Source: Collinsella sp.
GTDB taxonomy: Bacteria; Actinomycetota; Coriobacteriia; Coriobacteriales; Coriobacteriaceae
Direction: 5' to 3'
DNA length: 6,391 nt
Assembly: GCA_014871605.1 (NCBI GenBank)
Contig: WGSQ01000102.1
Location: 1-6,391 of the forward strand
The position numbers were made by a program, and so were the translations under genes. Under the pieces are notes generated by a model. That model was not told where the DNA came from and searched no databases. It was given only the letters and a program-made list of their open reading frames with translations. Positions within the stretch are counted from its first letter, which is position 1. Every line of letters begins with the position of its first letter. Below are positions 6,179 through 6,391 of the stretch, one piece after another.

Positions 6179-6391
6179 TTATCCTCTTTGGCGGCACAAG
6201 ACGACCGCGCCCGCAACTCCCAGCAAGCTTGCGACCAATCCGGGCAGCAGCCACGGTGTGCTCAGACGAATCACCGTCGTTCCCCGATCCGCGTACACAA
6301 GGTTGTTGACGTCGCGCGCCGCACCTTTAACGAGTTCCATGTTGTCGAGGGCGGCAAGTGTCGTGTCGACGTTGTCCGCATCGCTCGAGAT
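6179..6391 (-). CDS. C-terminal end of an unidentified membrane protein (partial)
   Basis: An open frame of 70 residues enters from the right edge and stops with TAA at 6181-6179. The visible part has a polar stretch (1-45, ending GTTVIRLSTP), then one hydrophobic segment (about 47-66), then a short CRQRG tail, as in a protein with an outside domain and a final membrane helix. Codon use matches the neighbours and it lies 64 bp before the GT2 gene on the same strand, so it is probably in that operon. The ending resembles in general shape the C-terminus of YfhO-type GT-C proteins, which also sit near GtrB-like enzymes, but the fragment is too short to identify. Its tail sequence gives no catalytic motif. 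Confidence 0.75.
   Translation of the reverse strand: MSSDADNVDTTLAALDNMELVKGAARDVNNLVYADRGTTVIRLSTPWLLPGLVASLLGVAGAVVLCRQRG

Overview
The window is GC-rich, densely packed bacterial DNA. It carries an EbgA-type glycoside hydrolase family 2 beta-galactosidase, a divergent LacI-family regulator, and a cluster of membrane glycosyltransferases. The combination and codon use would suit a gut actinobacterium of the Coriobacteriia (Collinsella-like). That placement is an impression from the protein style, not something the sequence proves.

Layout. (1) 1-2048, minus strand: 5' two thirds of a large beta-galactosidase; its C-terminal part lies beyond base 1. (2) 2049-2421: divergent control region with three copies of a LacI-family operator (consensus TGCAAYCGGTTGTM) spaced 42 and 45 bp centre to centre, a plausible beta-galactosidase promoter lying among two of them, and a weaker promoter for the regulator. 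(3) 2422-3438, plus strand: complete LacI/GalR-family repressor. (4) 3439-3537: short convergent gap with one weak hairpin. (5) 3538-6391, minus strand, transcribed right to left: the C-terminal end of an unidentified membrane protein (6391-6179), a GtrB/DPM1-like polyprenyl-phosphate glycosyltransferase (6114-5155) and a multi-spanning GT-C-type glycosyltransferase (5109-3538). Gaps of 64 and 45 bp suggest one operon whose promoter is outside the window.

How it works together. The repressor most likely controls the beta-galactosidase through the operator array, giving substrate-induced use of beta-galactosides; this is inferred from gene order and operator form. The second cluster looks like an envelope glycosylation module. 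The GT2 enzyme would charge undecaprenyl phosphate with a sugar on the cytoplasmic face, and the GT-C enzyme would transfer that sugar to an acceptor on the outer face. The two halves share no visible regulatory link and simply converge.

I see no RNA gene, CRISPR array, insertion sequence or phage gene. The most notable points are the operator array with its overlapping palindrome, an EbgA-like aspartate in the beta-galactosidase at a position known to limit lactose activity, a substitution at a usual effector-contact position in the repressor, and a perfect 17-bp palindrome inside the glycosyltransferase operon. I do not see convincing evidence for a wholly new system.
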